From Salibacterium qingdaonense (lineage in GTDB: Bacteria > Bacillota > Bacilli > Bacillales > Marinococcaceae): DNA of 64,000 bases. A program made the translations under genes and the position numbers. The notes beneath the pieces are model-generated. The model made no database searches. It was not told where the DNA came from and saw only the letters and a list, made by a program, of their open reading frames with translations. Of this stretch, positions 39,034 to 49,554 are shown piece after piece; the first letter of the stretch is position 1; each line of letters starts with the position of its first letter. The stretch covers positions 1-64,000 of the forward strand of contig NZ_FOTY01000016.1 in assembly GCF_900114715.1 (NCBI RefSeq), read 5' to 3'.

Positions 39034-40386
39034 TCATGTTTGTATCTTGTCGATAACTTCCTGGACGGTTTTTTGCAGTTCTGTATCTGTGTCCATCATG
39101 GAAGCTATCTTTTCATGAGCGTGAATAACCGTCGTATGATCCCTTCCGCCAAACTCTTCTCCGATTTTTGGAAGAGAAGCTTCGGTCATCTCCCTGGATA
39201 AATACATAGCGACCTGCCTTGCAAAAGCAATGGTTTTTGTACGTTTTTTTGCTTTCAGCTCCTGGAGTTGGACGCTGAACTGTTCGGCTGTCGTTTTTTG
39301 AATGTCGGCGATGCTGACTTTTTTAGGTTTGGCGTTCGGTATAATGTCTTTTAACGCTTCAGCTGCAAGATCTGCGTTCATATCCTGATTAATCAAAGAG
39401 GAGTATGCAACGACTCTTATAAGAGCCCCCTCCAGTTCGCGGATGTTTGTATCAATCTGGTTGGCAATGTACAGCATAACCTCGTTTGGAATATCTAGTT
39501 TTTCCGCTTTTGCTTTTTTGCGGAGGATAGCAATTCTTGTTTCAAGGTCAGGCGGCGTGATATCTGTGATTAAGCCCCATTCAAAGCGTGAGCGCAGCCT
39601 ATCTTCAAGCGTTGGAATTTCCTTAGGCGGCCGGTCGCTGGAGATGACGATCTGTTTGCTTTCTTCATGCAGGGCATTAAACGTATGAAAGAATTCTTCC
39701 TGTGTTTGTTCTTTTCCGGCCAGAAACTGTATATCATCAATTAAAAGCACGTCCACACTGCGGTATTTGTTACGGAAGTTAACTGCTTTGTTGTCACGGA
39801 TGGAGTTAATGAATTCATTGGTGAATTTTTCAGAGGAAAGATAGACAACCCGTGCGTCAGGGTTATGATCAATCACATAATGGCCGATGGCATGCATCAA
39901 ATGTGTTTTTCCAAGTCCGACCCCGCCGTAAATGAAGAGCGGGTTGTAGGCTTTGGCAGGGGCTTCAGCTACCGCAAGAGAAGCAGCATGGGCAAACCGG
40001 TTTCCTGACCCGATGACAAAGGTATTAAATGAGTACTTGTCGTTCAGCATACTTTTAGGAATCTCATCCTGCTGACTCTCTGCCGGAGCCGGCATTTTTT
40101 TCATTTCGTCTTCCACCGAAAAATGATTTTCCTCCCCGCTGTCCGGGATAACGAATTTCACTTGAAGCTCTGCTCCGGTTATATCCTGCAGAGTATCGGA
40201 AATCAGTCTGGAGTAACGGTTTTCCAGCCAGTCTCTGGCGAATTCGTTTGGAGCGGTGACTATAATCATATCTTCTTGAATTTCTGCTGCTTTCGTTGAT
40301 TTCAACCATGTTTCATAACTTGGTTTACTGACTTTTTTTTGAATGACCGAGAGTGTTTGATTCCATAGATCTGTAATATTCTCCAA
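39034..40386 (-). CDS. dnaA: Chromosomal replication initiator DnaA
   Basis: A 450-residue initiator. Domain I (1-85) opens [28 protein letters not shown]. The AAA+ domain III has [21 protein letters not shown] (Walker A) and [27 protein letters not shown] (Walker B). The C-terminal DNA-binding domain has the signature [15 protein letters not shown]. It opens oriC by binding the DnaA boxes on both sides of the gene. The start follows AAGGAGG; a hairpin lies about 50 bases upstream in the leader. Confidence 0.98.
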   Translation of the reverse strand: MENITDLWNQTLSVIQKKVSKPSYETWLKSTKAAEIQEDMIIVTAPNEFARDWLENRYSRLISDTLQDITGAELQVKFVIPDSGEENHFSVEDEMKKMPAPAESQQDEIPKSMLNDKYSFNTFVIGSGNRFAHAASLAVAEAPAKAYNPLFIYGGVGLGKTHLMHAIGHYVIDHNPDARVVYLSSEKFTNEFINSIRDNKAVNFRNKYRSVDVLLIDDIQFLAGKEQTQEEFFHTFNALHEESKQIVISSDRPPKEIPTLEDRLRSRFEWGLITDITPPDLETRIAILRKKAKAEKLDIPNEVMLYIANQIDTNIRELEGALIRVVAYSSLINQDMNADLAAEALKDIIPNAKPKKVSIADIQKTTAEQFSVQLQELKAKKRTKTIAFARQVAMYLSREMTEASLPKIGEEFGGRDHTTVIHAHEKIASMMDTDTELQKTVQEVIDKIQT

Positions 40387-40435
40387 TATGTACGTCCCTC
40401 CTTTTTTGTGGCTGCTGCCGGGATAAAGGGCAAAG

Positions 40436-40479
40436 AAAGGCCTCCAACTCTAGGTGTGCGCGGATGGAAGCCTTTTTTG
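40436..40479. other. Hairpin with flanking T-runs in the dnaA leader
   Basis: GGCCTCCA (about 40439-40446) pairs imperfectly with TGGAAGCC (40467-40474), followed on the plus strand by TTTTTT and on the minus strand by TTTCTTT. It lies 50 bases before the dnaA start and looks like a bidirectional terminator or attenuator. Confidence 0.5.
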
Positions 40480-40604
40480 ATAACACATGTATGTTGTGTA
40501 TTTGGCAGGGGAACAACACTGTCTCCCCTGTAAGAGCACTGTGGACAGTTTTCAAGTAACAATATTATGGTAGGAAAACAGCCTGTTCACAGCATGCACA
40601 TCAT

Positions 40605-40869
40605 TGTGGATAAATGCATCCACGAGGTGTGAATTATTATCCACACACTTATGCACACATGTGGATAATAAGCACCCTTTTTTCACTTATCCAGAGTAAA
40701 AACATATTTATCATACCAAAAATAAAAACCAGTGACAACGCCTTTCCAAAAGGTTATCCACAGCATCAATACCTTGTGTACAGAATTTATCCACACCACT
40801 AGATTATGTGTGCAACTTGTAGATAACATTGTCTACAGCTATACTGTTCCCTTTTCGAACTTGTCCACA
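40605..40869. other. oriC DnaA-box cluster between dnaA and rpmH
   Basis: Perfect DnaA boxes in both orientations at 40605 (TGTGGATAA), 40637 (TTATCCACA), 40660 (TGTGGATAA), 40754 (TTATCCACA) and 40787 (TTATCCACA), and a near match TTGTCCACA at 40861. AT-rich DNA lies between 40670 and 40740. The remaining gene-free part of 40387-41011 holds the dnaA leader hairpin and the rpmH promoter. Confidence 0.93.
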
Positions 40870-40929
40870 GTCTCAGAGAAGATATACGACAGGGGTTTCT
40901 GAAGAAAGAGCCCGGCATGGAATGAAAGG

Positions 40930-40959
40930 TTGACAACGAAAACCGTTCCTCTATATAAT
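40930..40959 (+). promoter_or_regulatory. rpmH promoter
   Basis: TTGACA at 40930-40935 and TATAAT at 40954-40959, 18 bases apart, reading towards rpmH; both hexamers are perfect. Confidence 0.8.
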
Positions 40960-41011
40960 TTACGGGAATGTCCTTAATTGAGATATTCCTCGAAGGAGGT
41001 GTACAAATAAA

Positions 41012-41149
41012 ATGGGAAAGCCTACATTTTCGCCAAACAATCGGAAACGTAAAAAAGTACATGGATTCCGGGAACGGATGAGTACGAAAAAAGGACGGCA
41101 GGTCCTTAAGAACCGCCGCCGCAAAGGAAGAAAAGTTATTTCCGCTTAA
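41012..41149 (+). CDS. rpmH: Ribosomal protein L34
   Basis: A 45-residue very basic protein of the large ribosomal subunit, starting [15 protein letters not shown] and containing [17 protein letters not shown] and [11 protein letters not shown]. One residue longer than the usual 44, with KPT in place of KRT near the start. It starts behind CGAAGGAGGTG. It is the first gene right of oriC, and a strong promoter lies upstream. Confidence 0.97.
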   Translation: MGKPTFSPNNRKRKKVHGFRERMSTKKGRQVLKNRRRKGRKVISA

Positions 41150-41177
41150 GACCACTGATTCCACAGTGGTCTTTTTT
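41148..41177 (+). terminator. Intrinsic terminator after rpmH
   Basis: AAGACCACTG pairs with CAGTGGTCTT, followed by TTTTCGG; it overlaps the stop codon of rpmH. Partial read-through to rnpA is usual in this cluster. Confidence 0.8.
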
Positions 41178-41290
41178 CGGAAATAAAAATCTTTTGTTTT
41201 TTTGTCAAATATCTCCGCTGTAAAAAGGCAGCCTGGCTTTTTGCGGCGGTTTTCAGATACATACCGTAGAAACAAATGGAGGAGTACCGG

Positions 41291-41647
41291 GTGAAAAAGG
41301 CATATCGGATTAAAAAGAATCACGAATTCAGCCGTATTTTTGAAAAAGGGAGGTCATCTGCCAACCGCCAGTTTGTTATTTATGTCATGGATAACAGCAG
41401 GAATGACTATTACCGGACAGGGCTGACTGTAAGCAGGAAAATGGGCAATGCTGTAACAAGAAACAGAATTAAGCGGCTGCTTCGGGAAGTGCTCCGGGAT
41501 ATCGATAGTCAGATTGAGGTGGGCAGGGATTATATCATTATCGCCAGGAAACCGGTAGCGGATATGGACTATGCCCAGATTAAAAAGAGCCTGAAACATG
41601 TCATGAATGTAGCAGGGGTGTTGAGAAAGCGTGACAATCATAAATGA
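41291..41647 (+). CDS. rnpA: Ribonuclease P protein component
   Basis: A 118-residue basic RNA-binding protein. VKKAYRIKKNHEFSRIFEKGRSSANRQFVIYV is the usual N-terminus and the conserved RNR motif reads NAVTRNRIKRLLREVLR. It helps RNase P RNA mature the 5' ends of tRNAs. The start is GTG 41291, seven bases after GGAGGA; the upstream in-frame ATG 41276 overlaps that site. Confidence 0.95.
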   Translation: MKKAYRIKKNHEFSRIFEKGRSSANRQFVIYVMDNSRNDYYRTGLTVSRKMGNAVTRNRIKRLLREVLRDIDSQIEVGRDYIIIARKPVADMDYAQIKKSLKHVMNVAGVLRKRDNHK

Positions 41648-41776
41648 TTCCTTTTTTTTTTCCTGCTTCTCCGCTAGAATATAGAGTGGCTCGTTTTGTC
41701 AAGTGTCAGCGTTATCATTTATTTTTATTACATGAATAAAGACAAGGTTTTAATTTTTTCCAAGGAGGAAACTCAT

Positions 41777-42547
41777 GTGTCTAAGAAACTAAGCTTAGCG
41801 GCGGTTCTGGTTGTTGTGATGCTGTTCATGACAGGCTGTATGAATATAAATGAGCCTATCACAGCAGAAAGTGAAGGAATCTGGAATTCGTTTTTTGTTT
41901 ATCCACTTTCCTGGCTGATCATTAAAATTGCGGAGATGACCGGTGAAGACTACGGCCTTTCCATTATCATTGTTACAATCTTTATCCGGGTTCTCATTCT
42001 GCCGCTTATGATAAAACAGACAAAAAGTTCGGCTGCTATGCAGGAAATCCAGCCGGAAATGCAGAAGTTGAGAGAAAAATACAGTGCCAAAGACCAGCAG
42101 ACGCAGCAGAAACTGCAGCAGGAGACGATGGAACTGTTCCAGAAACATAAAATCAATCCTCTTGCCGGATGTCTGCCGATCTTTATTCAAATGCCGATTC
42201 TCATTGCGTTTTATCATGCGATTATGAGAACCGAAGCCATTGAAGAGCACACATTTTTATGGTTCCAGCTTGGACAGCCGGATTACATTCTGCCGATCAT
42301 CGCCGGAACAACGACCTTCATTCAACAGAAGATGATGATGGTATCTGATAATCCGCAGATGAAGATTCTTATGTATATGATGCCGTTCATGATTACCGCT
42401 TTTGCCTTCTTTTTCCCATCTGCACTTGCTTTGTACTGGGTCGTCGGGAACATTTTCATGGTGGTGCAGACGTATTTCATCACCGGACCGGGCGCCAGAA
42501 GAAAGAAGCAGGAAAAAATGGAAGCTAAATCCGGAGGGAGTAAATAA
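41777..42547 (+). CDS. yidC: Membrane protein insertase YidC (SpoIIIJ type)
   Basis: A 256-residue lipoprotein insertase. The signal ends at LFMTGC with the lipid-attached cysteine. Five membrane segments of the YidC/Oxa1 core follow, with [24 protein letters not shown] and an Arg in the groove. The C-terminal tail is basic ([11 protein letters not shown]). B. subtilis SpoIIIJ is also needed for spore engulfment signalling. The start is GTG 41777 behind AAGGAGG; an out-of-frame ATG (41775) overlaps it and would give only five residues, which may lower initiation. Jag follows. Confidence 0.95.
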   Translation: MSKKLSLAAVLVVVMLFMTGCMNINEPITAESEGIWNSFFVYPLSWLIIKIAEMTGEDYGLSIIIVTIFIRVLILPLMIKQTKSSAAMQEIQPEMQKLREKYSAKDQQTQQKLQQETMELFQKHKINPLAGCLPIFIQMPILIAFYHAIMRTEAIEEHTFLWFQLGQPDYILPIIAGTTTFIQQKMMMVSDNPQMKILMYMMPFMITAFAFFFPSALALYWVVGNIFMVVQTYFITGPGARRKKQEKMEAKSGGSK

Positions 42548-42550
42548 AAC

Positions 42551-43174
42551 GTGAACATCGTTAAGGTTTCGGGAAAAACCATTGAAGAAGCGGCAGCTTC
42601 TGCAGTAACGGAGCTCGATGCCAAAACGAAAGACGACATTGATTACAAAGTAATCGAAGAACCGAAAAAGGGCTTCCTTGGGCTGATTGGAAACAGGTCC
42701 GCTGTGATAGAAGCGCAGCGAAAGCTGGATCCTGCCGAAGAGGCGGATCGCTTTCTGCGCGCGGTTATTGAAGATATGGGGGTGCCGGTTCGGGTGAGCC
42801 AAGAAGTTACCAGGGACAGAAAGGTTATTTTTCAGCTTAACGGTGAAGATCCGGGCATTGTCATCGGCAGACACGCAAAGACACTGGATTCTCTGCAGTA
42901 TCTTGTACAGCTGGCTGCCAACCGGTATGCGGACAAACATATTACCGTTACGATTGATGCCGGGAATTACAGACAGCGCCGCCGGGAGACCTTGAAACAG
43001 CTGGCTGAAAATCTTGTTTCCAAAGCAGAACGAACGGGTGGAAAAGTGATGCTTGAACCAATGCCTCCGCAGGAACGCAAAATTATTCACGCCGCTCTTT
43101 TGCGCAGCAAACGAGTAAAAACGTATTCCGACGGCACAGAGCCCCGCCGTTATGTTGTTATTGCTCCGATATGA
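42551..43174 (+). CDS. jag: RNA-binding protein Jag (KhpB type)
   Basis: A 207-residue protein with the Jag_N domain (1-50, IVKVSGKTIEEAAASAVTELDAK), a KH domain (about 75-150, GIVIGRHAKTLDSLQYLVQL) and an R3H domain (about 150-207, NYRQRRRETLKQLAENL ... MPPQERKIIHAALL). It binds RNA and in streptococci forms a pair with KhpA. It is coupled to yidC (three bases apart, GTG start). Confidence 0.95.
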   Translation: MNIVKVSGKTIEEAAASAVTELDAKTKDDIDYKVIEEPKKGFLGLIGNRSAVIEAQRKLDPAEEADRFLRAVIEDMGVPVRVSQEVTRDRKVIFQLNGEDPGIVIGRHAKTLDSLQYLVQLAANRYADKHITVTIDAGNYRQRRRETLKQLAENLVSKAERTGGKVMLEPMPPQERKIIHAALLRSKRVKTYSDGTEPRRYVVIAPI

Positions 43175-43265
43175 CCGTCGGTGATTCCTTTAACTTATTT
43201 TGATTAGAAGAGGACACAAAACGCAGGAAAAAAAGATCGGGAAAACAGAATATAGGTCAGATAAC

Positions 43266-43324
43266 AATCCGAACAATGGTACGATATGCTGTTTTAAGCA
43301 TTCGCCACTGTTCGGATTTTTTTG
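43266..43324 (+). terminator. Intrinsic terminator of the rpmH-jag cluster
   Basis: AATCCGAACA (43266-43275) pairs with TGTTCGGATT (43309-43318), with an inner ATGC/GCAT stem and a T-run after it. Confidence 0.8.
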
Positions 43325-43610
43325 TAGGTGAAAGCTTTTAACATGTGGTGCTTCGGGTACCTGGAGGCAGTATTCCTAAGAATGCTTTACTGCTTTGAGT
43401 GTGTACCAGCGGCTGCCTGCTCTTCTCGTAAAACGAAAAAGTTGTTCACAGGAGGAGAAATGGGGAGACTGAAAGAGGCGTTTTACTTGTCCACATGTGA
43501 ATAACTCAAGCCTTTCTTTTTCACACCCTATATGATATTCTATTATGTTAGGGAAACGTAAAAATCCCCTGTTAAAAAGGGGTTAAATAGAGAAGGAGGG
43601 AGACAGGAGG
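43325..43610 (+). other. Gene-free space before mnmE with DnaA-box-like pair
   Basis: A 286-base space. It holds a short open frame of 14 codons (43460-43504) behind GGAGGAG, and inside it TTGTCCACA (43487-43495) directly followed by TGTGAATAA (43496-43504), a back-to-back DnaA-box-like pair. A probable mnmE promoter lies near 43530-43550. Nothing else recognisable. Confidence 0.4.
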
Positions 43611-44990
43611 ATGGAAGGTGATACCATTGCAGCGATTTCCACACCGTCCGGTGAAGGTGCAATAGCCATCGTACGTATCAGCGGAATGGAAGCGGCGGCT
43701 ATCGCGGAAAAACTATACAGAGGGAAAGTATCATTATCTTCGGTTGATTCCCACACGATTCATTACGGAAATGTAGTAAATCCGGAAACGGAAGAGATTG
43801 TCGAAGAAGTGATGGTCTCTGTCCTCCGCGCCCCTAAAACATTCACCCGCGAAGATATTATGGAAATCAACTGTCACGGCGGTATAGTATCTGTTAATAA
43901 AGTGCTCGACCTCGTTCTCAGCCAGGGAGCCCGCCTGGCTGAACCGGGAGAATTTACTAAGCGTGCATTTTTGAACGGACGAATTGATTTATCCCAGGCA
44001 GAAGCGGTAATGGATTTAATCCGCGCGAAAACAGACAGGGCCATGAATGTCGCCATGAAACAGGTGGAAGGCCGGCTTGCCGGACGCATTCGCAGTCTTC
44101 GTCAGCAGCTGCTCGAGACGGTGGCCAATGTAGAGGTTAACATCGATTATCCCGAGTATGATGATGCAGAAACTATGACGCTGGATACACTCACAGGCCG
44201 GGCTGCTGCTGTCCGTGATGAAATAGATAATCTTCTTACGACGGCGCAGCAGGGGAAGATTCTGCGGGAAGGGTTGTCCACTGCTATTATCGGCCGTCCC
44301 AACGTGGGAAAATCTTCGCTTATGAACAGCCTCGTGCATGAGAATAAAGCTATAGTTACCGAAGTTCCCGGAACCACCCGGGATATGCTGGAAGAGTACG
44401 TGAACGTCCGGGGTGTTCCACTCAAGTTAATCGATACAGCAGGCATCAGGGAGACCGAAGATATTGTCGAGAAAATCGGAGTGGAACGATCCCGTCAGGC
44501 TTTGAATGAAGCGGAGCTGATTCTGCTTGTCGTCAATAGTTCCGAGGTTCTCACCAAAGAAGATGAGGCCCTGTTTGAAGCGATTCGTGGAATGAATGCT
44601 GTGATTATTTTAAATAAAACCGATCTCCCGCGAAATATCGATGAAGCGCGTATCCGGGAGCTTGCGGACGGACGTCCTGTCATCACGGCTTCCCTGCTTC
44701 AGGATGAGGGGATTGATGAACTGGAAACATCCATTTCGACACTCTTTTTTGATGAAGGAGTGGAGGCCGCTGATTTAAGTTATCTCTCCAATGCCCGCCA
44801 TATCGGCCTTTTAAACCAGGCGAAACAATCGATCAACGATGCGGTGGAGGCAGCGGAAATGGAAGTTCCTGTTGATATGATTCAGATTGACATTACGAGA
44901 GCCTGGGAACAGCTGGGAGAAATTATCGGCGAAAACGTTCACGAGAGTCTGATTGATCAGTTGTTTTCACAATTTTGTCTTGGAAAATAA
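43611..44990 (+). CDS. mnmE: tRNA modification GTPase MnmE
   Basis: A 459-residue GTPase. The N-terminal formyl-tetrahydrofolate-binding domain (1-120) is followed by a helical domain and the G domain with [12 protein letters not shown] (G1), PGTTRDM (G2), DTAGIRE (G3) and NKTD (G4). The C-terminus ends in the conserved FCLGK, whose cysteine takes part in catalysis. With MnmG it adds carboxymethylaminomethyl groups to U34 of certain tRNAs. Ribosome-binding site AAGGAGGGAG. mnmG follows 15 bases later. Confidence 0.98.
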   Translation: MEGDTIAAISTPSGEGAIAIVRISGMEAAAIAEKLYRGKVSLSSVDSHTIHYGNVVNPETEEIVEEVMVSVLRAPKTFTREDIMEINCHGGIVSVNKVLDLVLSQGARLAEPGEFTKRAFLNGRIDLSQAEAVMDLIRAKTDRAMNVAMKQVEGRLAGRIRSLRQQLLETVANVEVNIDYPEYDDAETMTLDTLTGRAAAVRDEIDNLLTTAQQGKILREGLSTAIIGRPNVGKSSLMNSLVHENKAIVTEVPGTTRDMLEEYVNVRGVPLKLIDTAGIRETEDIVEKIGVERSRQALNEAELILLVVNSSEVLTKEDEALFEAIRGMNAVIILNKTDLPRNIDEARIRELADGRPVITASLLQDEGIDELETSISTLFFDEGVEAADLSYLSNARHIGLLNQAKQSINDAVEAAEMEVPVDMIQIDITRAWEQLGEIIGENVHESLIDQLFSQFCLGK

Positions 44991-45005
44991 AAGGAGGTAA
45001 AGCAT

Positions 45006-46895
45006 ATGCCATATGAAGGCGGCGAATACGATGTCATTGTGATTGGTGCCGGTCATGCCGGAGTGGAAGCAGGCCTGGCCGCGGCACGTATGGGATCACA
45101 GACGCTGATGTTAACGTTGAACCTTGATTCTGTAGCGTTTATGCCGTGTAATCCGTCTGTTGGAGGACCGGCAAAAGGCATTGTCGTTCGGGAAATTGAC
45201 GCACTCGGCGGAGAGATGGCACGAAACATTGATAAAACGCATATTCAAATGCGGATGCTCAACACGAGAAAAGGCCCGGCGGTACGGGCGCTGAGAGCAC
45301 AGGCTGACAAGTTCCTTTACCAGCAGGAAATGAAAAAAACGCTGGAAGAAGAAGAAAACCTCGTCCTTCGCCAGGGACTGGTGGAAGAACTGATTGTCGA
45401 AGACGGCGTCTGCAAAGGGGTTGTCACCAATACCGGTGCCTCTTACTATGCGGAAACGACAGTCGTTACAACAGGCACGTACCTCCGCGGCAAAATTATT
45501 CTCGGCGATCTTGCTTACGAAAGCGGACCGAACAATATGCAGCCTTCCATCAGCCTGTCACACAGCCTGCAGGAACTCGGTTTTGAGATGGAGCGTTTCA
45601 AAACAGGAACGCCTCCCCGGGTGAACAGCGGGAGCATTGATTATGATAAAACAGAAATACAGCCCGGAGATGAAAAACCGAGGGCTTTTTCCTTTGAAAC
45701 AGTCGACTATATCACGGATCAGCTGCCCTGCTGGCTGACGTATACAGGAGCAGATACGCACTCTCTTATTAATGATAATCTTACCCGTTCTCCGATGTAT
45801 TCGGGAATGGTGGAAGGAACCGGCCCGCGTTACTGCCCTTCCATCGAAGATAAAATCGTCCGTTTTCACGATAAACCCAAGCACCAGATTTTTTTGGAAC
45901 CGGAAGGCAGAAACACGTCGGAAGTTTACGTACAGGGTCTTTCCACCAGTATGCCGGAAGATGTCCAGTTTAATATGCTCAAAACGATTCCCGGTCTTGA
46001 GAATGTGCGGATGATGCGTCCGGGTTATGCGATTGAATATGATGCTATCGTGCCGACCCAGCTCTGGCCGACCCTCGAAACAAAGAAAGTGGAAAATCTG
46101 TTCACTGCCGGTCAGATTAACGGCACCTCCGGCTATGAAGAAGCAGCCGGACAAGGTATTATGGCAGGTATTAACGCGGCCCGGAAAGCACAGAATGAAG
46201 AAGGTGTCATTCTGAACCGTTCCGATGCTTATATTGGTGTCTTGATTGATGATCTGGTCACAAAAGGAACCGACGAACCGTACCGCCTGCTGACCTCACG
46301 TGCGGAATACCGGCTGCTTCTGCGTCATGACAACGCTGATCTGCGTCTGACAGAAATCGGCCGGAACATCGGAATGATTAAAGAGGACCGCTACGAGCGT
46401 TTCAGCAGGAAAAAAGAAGCCATCGCCAAAGAAAAAGAGCGGCTTGAAAATACAACGGTGAAGCCGGGTGAAGAACTACAGCAGATGCTGGAAGGAAAAG
46501 ACTCCTCCCCAATGAAAGAAGCGGTTTCGGCAGCTCACCTTTTGAAACGTCCGGAACTTGGCTATGATGACGTGGTTCCCTTCGCACCAGGCGGTGACAC
46601 ACTATCCCCGGATGAACAAGAACAGGTCGAAATCCAGACAAAGTATGAAGGGTATATTGCCAAACAGCTCGAGCAGGTGGAGCGCATGAATAAAATGGAA
46701 GAGAAGAAAATCCCGCAGAATACGGATTATACGAAGATTTCAGGACTTGCGACCGAAGCGGTCCAGAAGCTTTCGGAAGTCAAGCCGGTCTCTGTCGGCC
46801 AGGCTTCCAGAGTGTCCGGGGTGAACCCTTCTGATATTTCCATTCTGCTCGTTTACATTGAGCAGGGTAAATTGGCTAAAACAGCAGAAGCATAA
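45006..46895 (+). CDS. mnmG: tRNA modification enzyme MnmG (GidA)
   Basis: A 629-residue FAD protein. The N-terminal dinucleotide loop is [42 protein letters not shown] and the [17 protein letters not shown] region are MnmG signatures, and the C-terminal helical domain contacts MnmE and tRNA. Standard length. A hairpin lies between its stop and rsmG. Confidence 0.98.
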   Translation: MPYEGGEYDVIVIGAGHAGVEAGLAAARMGSQTLMLTLNLDSVAFMPCNPSVGGPAKGIVVREIDALGGEMARNIDKTHIQMRMLNTRKGPAVRALRAQADKFLYQQEMKKTLEEEENLVLRQGLVEELIVEDGVCKGVVTNTGASYYAETTVVTTGTYLRGKIILGDLAYESGPNNMQPSISLSHSLQELGFEMERFKTGTPPRVNSGSIDYDKTEIQPGDEKPRAFSFETVDYITDQLPCWLTYTGADTHSLINDNLTRSPMYSGMVEGTGPRYCPSIEDKIVRFHDKPKHQIFLEPEGRNTSEVYVQGLSTSMPEDVQFNMLKTIPGLENVRMMRPGYAIEYDAIVPTQLWPTLETKKVENLFTAGQINGTSGYEEAAGQGIMAGINAARKAQNEEGVILNRSDAYIGVLIDDLVTKGTDEPYRLLTSRAEYRLLLRHDNADLRLTEIGRNIGMIKEDRYERFSRKKEAIAKEKERLENTTVKPGEELQQMLEGKDSSPMKEAVSAAHLLKRPELGYDDVVPFAPGGDTLSPDEQEQVEIQTKYEGYIAKQLEQVERMNKMEEKKIPQNTDYTKISGLATEAVQKLSEVKPVSVGQASRVSGVNPSDISILLVYIEQGKLAKTAEA

Positions 46896-46906
46896 GAAAA
46901 AGAACA

Positions 46907-46943
46907 GCTCCAGGGTGTCAGACCGCACCATACCCTGGAGCTG
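46907..46943 (+). terminator. Hairpin between mnmG and rsmG
   Basis: AGCTCCAGGGT pairs with ACCCTGGAGCT, followed by GCTTTCAT; it has no strong T-run, so it may be an attenuator or an RNA-end stem rather than a full stop. Confidence 0.5.
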
Positions 46944-46974
46944 CTTTCATAGGAAGGAAAATGGAGGCACATTG

Positions 46975-47691
46975 ATGACAGAAGATTTATTTTCAGAATG
47001 GCTGAAAAACCAAGGAATCAATCTGACAGACAGACAGCGGCACCAATTTGATGCATACTACCATAAGTTGATAGAGTGGAATCAAAGAGTGAATTTAACA
47101 TCGCTGACCGGTAAAGCAGATGTGTATGAAAAACATTTCTATGATTCGTTGACACCTGCTTTTTATTATAATTTTCAAAACGATCAAAAGCTCGTCGATA
47201 TTGGAGCAGGGGCGGGTTTCCCAAGTCTTCCCATCAAGATTATCCACCCACATCTACATATCGTCATCATCGATTCACTGAAGAAACGAATTTCTTTTTT
47301 AGAGGAGCTTATTGAGGAACTGCAGCTGAAGCAGGTTCAGGTGCTGCACGGACGGGCCGAAGACAAAGCACATGAATCGGGGCACCGGGAACGGTATGAT
47401 ACAGCGATTTCCCGGGCGGTGGCTAAAATGCCTGTTCTGACAGAGCTCTGTCTTCCATTTGTGAAACAAGGGGGGCATTTTCTTGCATTAAAAGGAGCAG
47501 AAGGGCTGGCAGAAAAAGAACAGGCAGGAAAAGCCTGCCGGACACTTGGAGGGCGATGGGAAGAAGCTTCCGCTTTGACGCTGCCAAACGAAGAAAGTTC
47601 CCGCTATATTCTAAAGATGGAAAAAGTGGATACTGTGCCAAAGAAATATCCCCGGAAAGCAGGAACTCCTTCAAAGAAGCCGATCCTTTAA
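46975..47691 (+). CDS. rsmG: 16S rRNA (guanine527-N7)-methyltransferase RsmG
   Basis: A 238-residue SAM-dependent methyltransferase of typical length. SAM motif I is LVDIGAGAGFPSLPIKI, preceded by WNQRVNLTSLT; the catalytic part follows with a SRAVAKMPVL segment. It modifies G527 of 16S rRNA. The ATG 46975 follows TGGAGG; a longer upstream frame overlaps mnmG and its hairpin. Confidence 0.96.
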   Translation: MTEDLFSEWLKNQGINLTDRQRHQFDAYYHKLIEWNQRVNLTSLTGKADVYEKHFYDSLTPAFYYNFQNDQKLVDIGAGAGFPSLPIKIIHPHLHIVIIDSLKKRISFLEELIEELQLKQVQVLHGRAEDKAHESGHRERYDTAISRAVAKMPVLTELCLPFVKQGGHFLALKGAEGLAEKEQAGKACRTLGGRWEEASALTLPNEESSRYILKMEKVDTVPKKYPRKAGTPSKKPIL

Positions 47692-47809
47692 GGCAATGGT
47701 AGACATTGGTTACAAGCATGGTAAAATAAAAGCAGAAGATAGATAGAAAGACGCTGCTGTTTGAAAGATTAATGATAGATTTCAGCTTTTAGTAAGGTGG
47801 TGTGAGGCA

Positions 47810-48646
47810 ATGAAGCAGTCGCTTCAAAAGTGGTTTGGTCTGGGGGATCAACAGGGGGATAAAGAAGCCGATCCAGATGAGATTAAGCACATTCCTGTTG
47901 AAAAAATTACAGCCAATCCATTTCAACCGCGAACCATTTTCCAGGAGGAAAAAATTGCGGAACTTGCCCAGTCCATTCGTACCCACGGCCTGTTGCAGCC
48001 CATAACTGTTCGGGAGAAGGAAGAACATTTTGAAATCATCGCCGGTGAACGGCGTTGGCGTGCGGTTTTATCCTTGGGAATGAATGAAGTTCCGGCAATC
48101 GTTAAGAATTTCAATGATACCGAAACCGCTTCGGTAGCGTTGATTGAAAATCTGCAGAGGGAAGAGTTAACCGCGATTGAAGAGGCTTCCGCTTATGCTG
48201 AACTGTTGGAACTTCATGGTCTGACCCAGGAAAGTCTGGCACAGCGTCTTGGAAAAGGACAGTCGACGGTCGCCAACAAAATGAGACTCCTTCACCTGAG
48301 CCGCGACACCCAGCAGGCACTGAAGAATAAGCAGATCACAGAGAGACACGCGCGTGCGCTGCTGCAGGTGAAAGAAGAAGTGGAGCAGAATCACATTCTT
48401 GAAATGGTTGTGCAGCGGGAATTGAATGTGAAGCAGACCGAGGAGCTCATCAAAGACAATTCGGAACCGAAACAACCGAAAAAACAGAAACCGGCCCGCA
48501 AGCACTTCTCCAAAGATACCAGAATTGCGATGAACACGATCCGTGAATCGGTGGAGATGGTTGAGAACAGCGGAATGGATATTGATACAGAGGAAGAGGA
48601 TCACGATGAATTCTACCAAATTACCATTCGTATCCCTAAAAAATAA
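47810..48646 (+). CDS. noc: Nucleoid occlusion protein Noc
   Basis: A 278-residue ParB-family CTPase. The start [16 protein letters not shown] is the amphipathic helix that binds the membrane. The ParB N-terminal CTP domain has [20 protein letters not shown] and [14 protein letters not shown], and the helix-turn-helix region ([25 protein letters not shown]) recognises Noc sites. It keeps the division septum from cutting through the chromosome. Three perfect binding sites lie in this window. It stands before soj-spo0J and resembles Spo0J closely, a known gene duplication. Confidence 0.96.
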   Translation: MKQSLQKWFGLGDQQGDKEADPDEIKHIPVEKITANPFQPRTIFQEEKIAELAQSIRTHGLLQPITVREKEEHFEIIAGERRWRAVLSLGMNEVPAIVKNFNDTETASVALIENLQREELTAIEEASAYAELLELHGLTQESLAQRLGKGQSTVANKMRLLHLSRDTQQALKNKQITERHARALLQVKEEVEQNHILEMVVQRELNVKQTEELIKDNSEPKQPKKQKPARKHFSKDTRIAMNTIRESVEMVENSGMDIDTEEEDHDEFYQITIRIPKK

Positions 48647-48792
48647 TCCGGCTCGTTGTGCAGGTCGGAACGAACCGGGTCCGCAACGGCTGCCCTCCCC
48701 GGTTTAAGGCACGGGGGAGATTGATAAACGCTTATACAAAGTAAAAAGGTGGAATGTTTCACACCAGCAAGTGGAAGAAAGTAGGTGTATCG

Positions 48793-49554
48793 ATGGCAAA
48801 GGTTGTCGCAGTTGCAAACCAAAAAGGCGGTGTCGGTAAAACGACTACGGCTGTAAATATCAGCGCCTGCCTTGCACACATAGGAAAGAAAGTGCTTCTC
48901 GTAGACATAGATCCTCAGGGAAACGCCACCAGCGGTGCAGGAGTTGAAAAAGGGGACGTTGATGAGTGCATCTACAACCTGCTGGTGGAAGATGCCGATA
49001 CAAAACAGGTGATCCGCCCTTCCAGCGTGGAGAACCTGCATGTTGTTCCATCCACTATCCAGCTTTCGGGCGCTGAAATTGAACTCGTTTCCACCATTTC
49101 CCGGGAAATACGCCTGAAAAAAGCTCTGTCGGAGATGGAAGACGATTATGATTATATGATTATAGATTGTCCTCCTTCCCTTGGGATGCTGACGATTAAT
49201 GCTTTGACGGCAGCGGATTCGGTGCTTATACCGGTACAGTGTGAATATTACGCGCTGGAAGGGCTGAGTCAGCTTCTCAATACGATACGCCTCGTACAAA
49301 AACATCTGAATACTGATTTGTGTATAGAGGGAGTACTGCTTACCATGCTTGATGCACGTACCAATCTCGGTATCCAGGTGATAGAAGAGGTAAAGAAATA
49401 CTTCCAGGAAAAAGTATTTGAAACGATAATACCAAGGAATGTGAGACTGGGGGAAGCCCCCAGTTATGGTCTTCCGATTATGCTTTATGATGCCAAGTCA
49501 AAAGGGGCACAGGTATATTTAGACTTAGCAAAGGAAGTGACGGCTGATGGCTAA
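48793..49554 (+). CDS. soj: Chromosome partitioning ATPase Soj (ParA)
   Basis: A 253-residue ParA ATPase, same length as in B. subtilis. The deviant Walker A is [14 protein letters not shown], then [13 protein letters not shown], and [18 protein letters not shown] is Walker B. It regulates DnaA and acts with Spo0J and parS in origin segregation. The start ATG 48793 follows AGGTG; a longer upstream frame lacks homology. It overlaps spo0J by 8 bases, and a perfect Noc site lies inside the gene. Confidence 0.97.
   Translation: MAKVVAVANQKGGVGKTTTAVNISACLAHIGKKVLLVDIDPQGNATSGAGVEKGDVDECIYNLLVEDADTKQVIRPSSVENLHVVPSTIQLSGAEIELVSTISREIRLKKALSEMEDDYDYMIIDCPPSLGMLTINALTAADSVLIPVQCEYYALEGLSQLLNTIRLVQKHLNTDLCIEGVLLTMLDARTNLGIQVIEEVKKYFQEKVFETIIPRNVRLGEAPSYGLPIMLYDAKSKGAQVYLDLAKEVTADG
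49096..49109. promoter_or_regulatory. Perfect Noc-binding site inside soj
   Basis: ATTTCCCGGGAAAT, identical to the consensus, within the soj coding sequence. Confidence 0.85.

Noticed and set aside
40614-40802. 62-codon frame in the oriC region
   Set aside because: It runs through the DnaA-box cluster and has no start signal.
48748-48762. Possible second parS at the soj start (TGTTTCAC half)
   Set aside because: Only the left half matches; the right half reads ACCAGCAA.
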